A stretch of DNA of 7,099 bases from NCBI GenBank assembly GCA_964650975.1, contig CAZYWA010000427.1, forward strand, positions 1 through 7,099, read 5' to 3'. Each line of letters opens with the position of its first letter. Position 1 is the first letter of the stretch. Positions 5,147 to 7,099 of this stretch are shown piece after piece. Position numbers and translations under genes: made by a program. The DNA comes from CAZYWA01 sp964650975 [NCBI: uncultured bacterium]. GTDB taxonomy: Bacteria; JADJOY01. The notes under the pieces are model-generated. The model was given only the letters and a program-made list of their open reading frames with translations, ran no database searches and was not told the origin of the DNA.

Positions 5147-6553
5147 TCAAGGAGACCCGGAAGAGATGCAATAGAACTTGCTTTGCCCGCGCACGTACAT
5201 CCGATCGCCGTCGAACACCGGGCTCGAGCGGAAGGGCTCGAGTGAATTGAGCGCCAGCTGCTGATAGCTGCGGCCCGGCTGGAGCACGGCGGTGTTTCCC
5301 GAGACGCCGCTCACGTAAACGTAAGGCCCCGCCTGGGTGAGACTGGCGAAGATGCTGTCGGCGCCGCCGGTCCAGCCGAGGCGCAATCGCTCGGCGTACA
5401 CCTCTTGGCCGGTCTTGGCGTCGAGGACGTTCAGGATCTGGCTTCGCGTGGCGGCGTAGATCAGGCCGCCCGCGAGCACCGCCGAGCTGTAGTAGCGCTC
5501 GCCTTTCATCATCAGTGCGGTCCAGAGCGGCTCGAACTCGAGGTGCTCGGCCAGGTGCTCGGGGATCCGGAAGGCCTGGGCGTTCCGCTGGATCATGTAG
5601 ATGACGCCGTCCTGAACGAGCGGCGACGCGAACTCGAGATCGCCGACGCCGCTCGCGACGATGGCGCCGTCGGCGGCGCGCACGCAATGGCCGCTGGGAA
5701 GGATCGCGAGGTCCTCACCGTCGATCCGAAACGCGATCGGCGTGCCCTTCCGCGGCGGCACGTTCACGCGCCACGCCACGTCGCCGGTCGCGGCGTCGAG
5801 GGCGATGAGATCGTTGACCAGGATCAGGACCTTGCCGCCGGTGAGCACCGGAGACGAGGCAGGACCGTCGGCAACCCGGGAACGATCGACGAACTGGATC
5901 CAGCGACGTTGGCCTTCGAGATCGTAAGCCGCCGCGATGCCGGTGCCGAAGAAAACGTAGACCGACTGGCCGTCGCTGGTGGGAGTGGCCGAGCTGTAGC
6001 CGTTGACGTCGTTGACGTTGGGCGGCCTCGACGCCACGGCGATGGCGCCCAGCTCCTGGCGCAGCTCCGTGGCCTGTTTGGCGAGTGTCCGTGCCTCGTC
6101 GCCGAGCTTCTCCTCCGCCGGCGACTTCCGCGGTCGCTGGCGCAGCGCCGTGAGCTGGTACTCCTTCTCCGGCAGCGTTCGCTGCACCCGATCCATCCGC
6201 ACCTGCTGCTCGAGGAAAGGCTGCGGCGCGAGGCGCGCGGAGACCGCGTCCTCGATCGGGTTGGTCCGCTGCCACAGGATCTTGCCGTCGGCGGCGCTCA
6301 GGCAGATGAGGGTCGCCGGCTCGGACGCCACGAAGATCTTGTCGCCCACCAGGATCGGCGAGGAATTGCTCCAGCTCGGCATCGCCGTCGACCAGAGCAC
6401 GTGGCTGGTGGGCGACCACTCGAGGGGCGGCTTGGCGGAGGGGTAGTTCCCGGTGCCATCCATCCGCCAGCCGACCACGGGTGCGGCCGACGCGTTCCCC
6501 GCCAGCCAGGAAGCGGTGAGTGCCACCAGGCTCACCAGAACCCGTGGCGCCAT
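5147..6553 (-). CDS. Secreted PQQ-like (BamB-type) beta-propeller protein with coiled-coil insertion, paralogue A
   Basis: A 468-residue exported protein and clear paralogue of the gene at 3237-4700. The signal peptide is residues 1-23 (h-region VLVSLVALTASWLAG, cleavage after ASA). It is followed by the shared GWRMDGTGNYP opening (28-38) and propeller repeats, including LIALDAATGDVAWRVNVPPR and NVLDAKTGQEVY. The inserted segment at 100-175 is Gln/Glu/Arg-rich and helical, the same length as in paralogue B but much less alike (32/76 identical against 56/72 for the preceding segment). ATG 6553 is chosen because GAGGG lies 8 nt upstream and the signal peptide starts there. ATG 6586, which adds MLAKRWLRVGR, is the main alternative and would give a more basic n-region; the in-frame ATG at 6667 is less likely. 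First gene of the operon. No vicinal Cys pair or other PQQ-dehydrogenase hallmark is visible. Role unknown; probably periplasmic or surface scaffold. Confidence 0.9.
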   Translation of the reverse strand: MAPRVLVSLVALTASWLAGNASAAPVVGWRMDGTGNYPSAKPPLEWSPTSHVLWSTAMPSWSNSSPILVGDKIFVASEPATLICLSAADGKILWQRTNPIEDAVSARLAPQPFLEQQVRMDRVQRTLPEKEYQLTALRQRPRKSPAEEKLGDEARTLAKQATELRQELGAIAVASRPPNVNDVNGYSSATPTSDGQSVYVFFGTGIAAAYDLEGQRRWIQFVDRSRVADGPASSPVLTGGKVLILVNDLIALDAATGDVAWRVNVPPRKGTPIAFRIDGEDLAILPSGHCVRAADGAIVASGVGDLEFASPLVQDGVIYMIQRNAQAFRIPEHLAEHLEFEPLWTALMMKGERYYSSAVLAGGLIYAATRSQILNVLDAKTGQEVYAERLRLGWTGGADSIFASLTQAGPYVYVSGVSGNTAVLQPGRSYQQLALNSLEPFRSSPVFDGDRMYVRGQSKFYCISSGSP

Positions 6554-6561
6554 CCGGCCGA

Positions 6562-6566
6562 CCCTC
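6562..6566 (-). promoter_or_regulatory. Ribosome binding site of propeller gene A
   Basis: GAGGG on the minus strand, 8 nt before the ATG at 6553. The alternative start at 6586 has no comparable site, so this element decides the start. Confidence 0.55.
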
Positions 6567-6646
6567 AACCACCGTTTCGCAAGCATGGATCCGATCGATG
6601 GATAGGGTTCGTGCGCGAGGACCGCGAGCGGAAGGCGCGAGACCAT

Positions 6647-6664
6647 AGCCCGAGCGCTCGGGCT
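6647..6664. repeat. Perfect 18-bp palindrome upstream of the propeller operon
   Basis: AGCCCGAGCGCTCGGGCT equals its own reverse complement. As RNA it would fold into a 7-bp stem with a GCGC loop. It lies about 94 nt upstream of the chosen start of propeller A, between the AT-rich candidate promoter and the gene. It could be a leader hairpin or a dimer operator. No T-tract is present, so a terminator is unlikely. Confidence 0.4.
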
Positions 6665-6718
6665 CATTCCAGGCCGAGCCGCCCACCGGCGGGCTGGCTC
6701 GAGGAACCCGACCCAACG

Positions 6719-6779
6719 TTACATTCAGCTGACACACATATTTACAACACGCTATCAGAGCGCGTTTACAACCAGCTGA
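6719..6779 (-). promoter_or_regulatory. AT-rich repeat region, candidate promoter/operator of the propeller operon
   Basis: This stretch is visibly richer in A/T than the rest of the window. It holds three TTACA(A/T) elements at 6719, 6742 and 6766 (spacing 23 and 24 nt), an exact direct repeat TTTACAAC (6741 and 6765), CAGCTGA near both ends (6726 and 6773), and an imperfect inverted repeat AACACGCT / AGCGCGTT (6746-6766). On the minus strand TTGTAA (6747-6742), an 18-nt spacer and TGTAAC (6723-6718) is one possible -35/-10 pair. It would place the start of transcription about 155-160 nt before ATG 6553. Repeats are seen directly; the promoter role is inferred from composition and position. 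Confidence 0.42.
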
Positions 6780-7099
6780 AATATCGCGAGCCGATCCCTC
6801 GAAAATAGGGTTTTTCTGCGCTCCAGCCCGCACCAGCAGCCCGTCACCGCCCCTCGCGCCGGGCTCGGGCGATACCGGGAGCGAGCTCTCTTGCTGCGAA
6901 AGCGAATCGGGCGGCTGGGTCTGGTGGCGCTCCTCGCCGAGCGATCGCGTGCTGCTTGCGACACTGGCGAGTCCGTGGTGCTCGGGCCGCGCGAGCGGTT
7001 CGGGGGCTTGCGGCCTCACCAGCGCCGCGCCGGGCCTTACGACAGCGGCGGATGCCGTGGATGCGCTTCAGCCGGGCCGCGACGCGGGATCTTCCCGCG
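6780..7099. other. Stretch without a convincing gene
   Basis: No frame on either strand gives a protein-like sequence with a supported start. Minus-strand frames (start near 7019 or 6964) are Arg/Pro/Ser-rich with no recognisable motif. On the plus strand an open frame from TTG 6891 runs off the window and begins with a signal-peptide-like LLRKRIGRLGLVALL, with GGAG 9 nt upstream. It soon turns into a Cys/Gly/Arg-rich sequence that does not look coding. A weak GAAAA / TTTTC inverted repeat lies at 6801-6816. I would leave this region unannotated. Confidence 0.5.
7083..7099. repeat. Hairpin at the right window edge
   Basis: CGCGGGA and TCCCGCG are exact reverse complements around a TCT loop (7-bp stem). 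It reaches the last base, so any longer stem or following T-tract cannot be judged. It may be a terminator, part of a repeat family, or chance. Confidence 0.3.

Noticed and set aside
4728-5687. 319-residue minus-strand frame across the membrane gene and the end of propeller A
   Set aside because: Arg/Ser-rich and frame-shifted relative to two real genes; it only reproduces out-of-frame copies of both.
3237-6553. PQQ-dependent alcohol/glucose dehydrogenases
   Set aside because: The proteins are about 100 residues or more too short, have no vicinal Cys pair, and carry a helical insertion. They fit the non-enzymatic BamB-like propeller group better.
5405-6808. 467-residue plus-strand open frame opposite propeller A
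   Set aside because: Same mirror effect, with no domain or start signal.
6891-7099. Plus-strand gene starting at TTG 6891 with a signal-like N-terminus
   Set aside because: Only the first 15 residues look plausible; the rest is Cys/Gly/Arg-rich and runs off the window without motifs.
1-7099. CRISPR array, tRNA/rRNA, insertion sequence or phage genes
   Set aside because: No regularly spaced repeats, no cloverleaf-like segment, and no transposase, integrase or phage protein motif on either strand.

Overview
This is a high-GC bacterial window with no rRNA, tRNA, CRISPR array or recognisable mobile element. Nothing in it fixes the taxon. Long antisense open frames, GTG/TTG starts and the protein types suggest a high-GC proteobacterial, myxobacterial or other poorly sampled environmental lineage, but that is inference.

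Left part (1-2495, all minus strand): a three-gene operon transcribed leftward. It holds a thiolase (start 2495), a 301-residue short-chain dehydrogenase (SDR) and a second SDR cut by the window edge. The thiolase has the signature blocks of the FadA6 type and the 301-residue SDR resembles the Rv3548c / MFE-2 (3-hydroxyacyl-CoA dehydrogenase) type. In actinobacteria these families sit in steroid (cholesterol) catabolic clusters, so the operon probably carries beta-oxidation-type steps (3-hydroxyacyl-CoA oxidation and thiolysis) on a steroid or other acyl-CoA. Directly upstream of the thiolase is a palindrome, TAGAAC-AC-GTTCTA, which fits the published KstR operator pattern TnnAACnnGTTnnA and overlaps a plausible core promoter. 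This is the most informative regulatory signal in the window.

Middle (2496-3211): a 203-bp divergent intergenic region, then a plus-strand gene for a 170-residue protein with one likely membrane segment and a conserved-looking soluble C-terminal domain of unknown function. It converges on the next operon across a 25-bp gap that holds a short GC hairpin.

Right part (3237-6553, all minus strand): a second operon. Two secreted PQQ-like (BamB-type) beta-propeller proteins, clearly tandem paralogues, flank a 138-residue four-helix membrane protein. Each propeller carries a 76-residue, helix-rich, probably coiled-coil insertion after the first blade. By direct count the insertion has diverged far more (32/76 identical) than the adjoining propeller (56/72 identical). 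The function is unknown; an envelope-associated complex is a reasonable guess.

Right edge (6554-7099): no convincing gene. It holds a perfect 18-bp palindrome, an AT-rich patch with ordered repeats that is the best candidate promoter/operator for the propeller operon, and a hairpin at the last bases.
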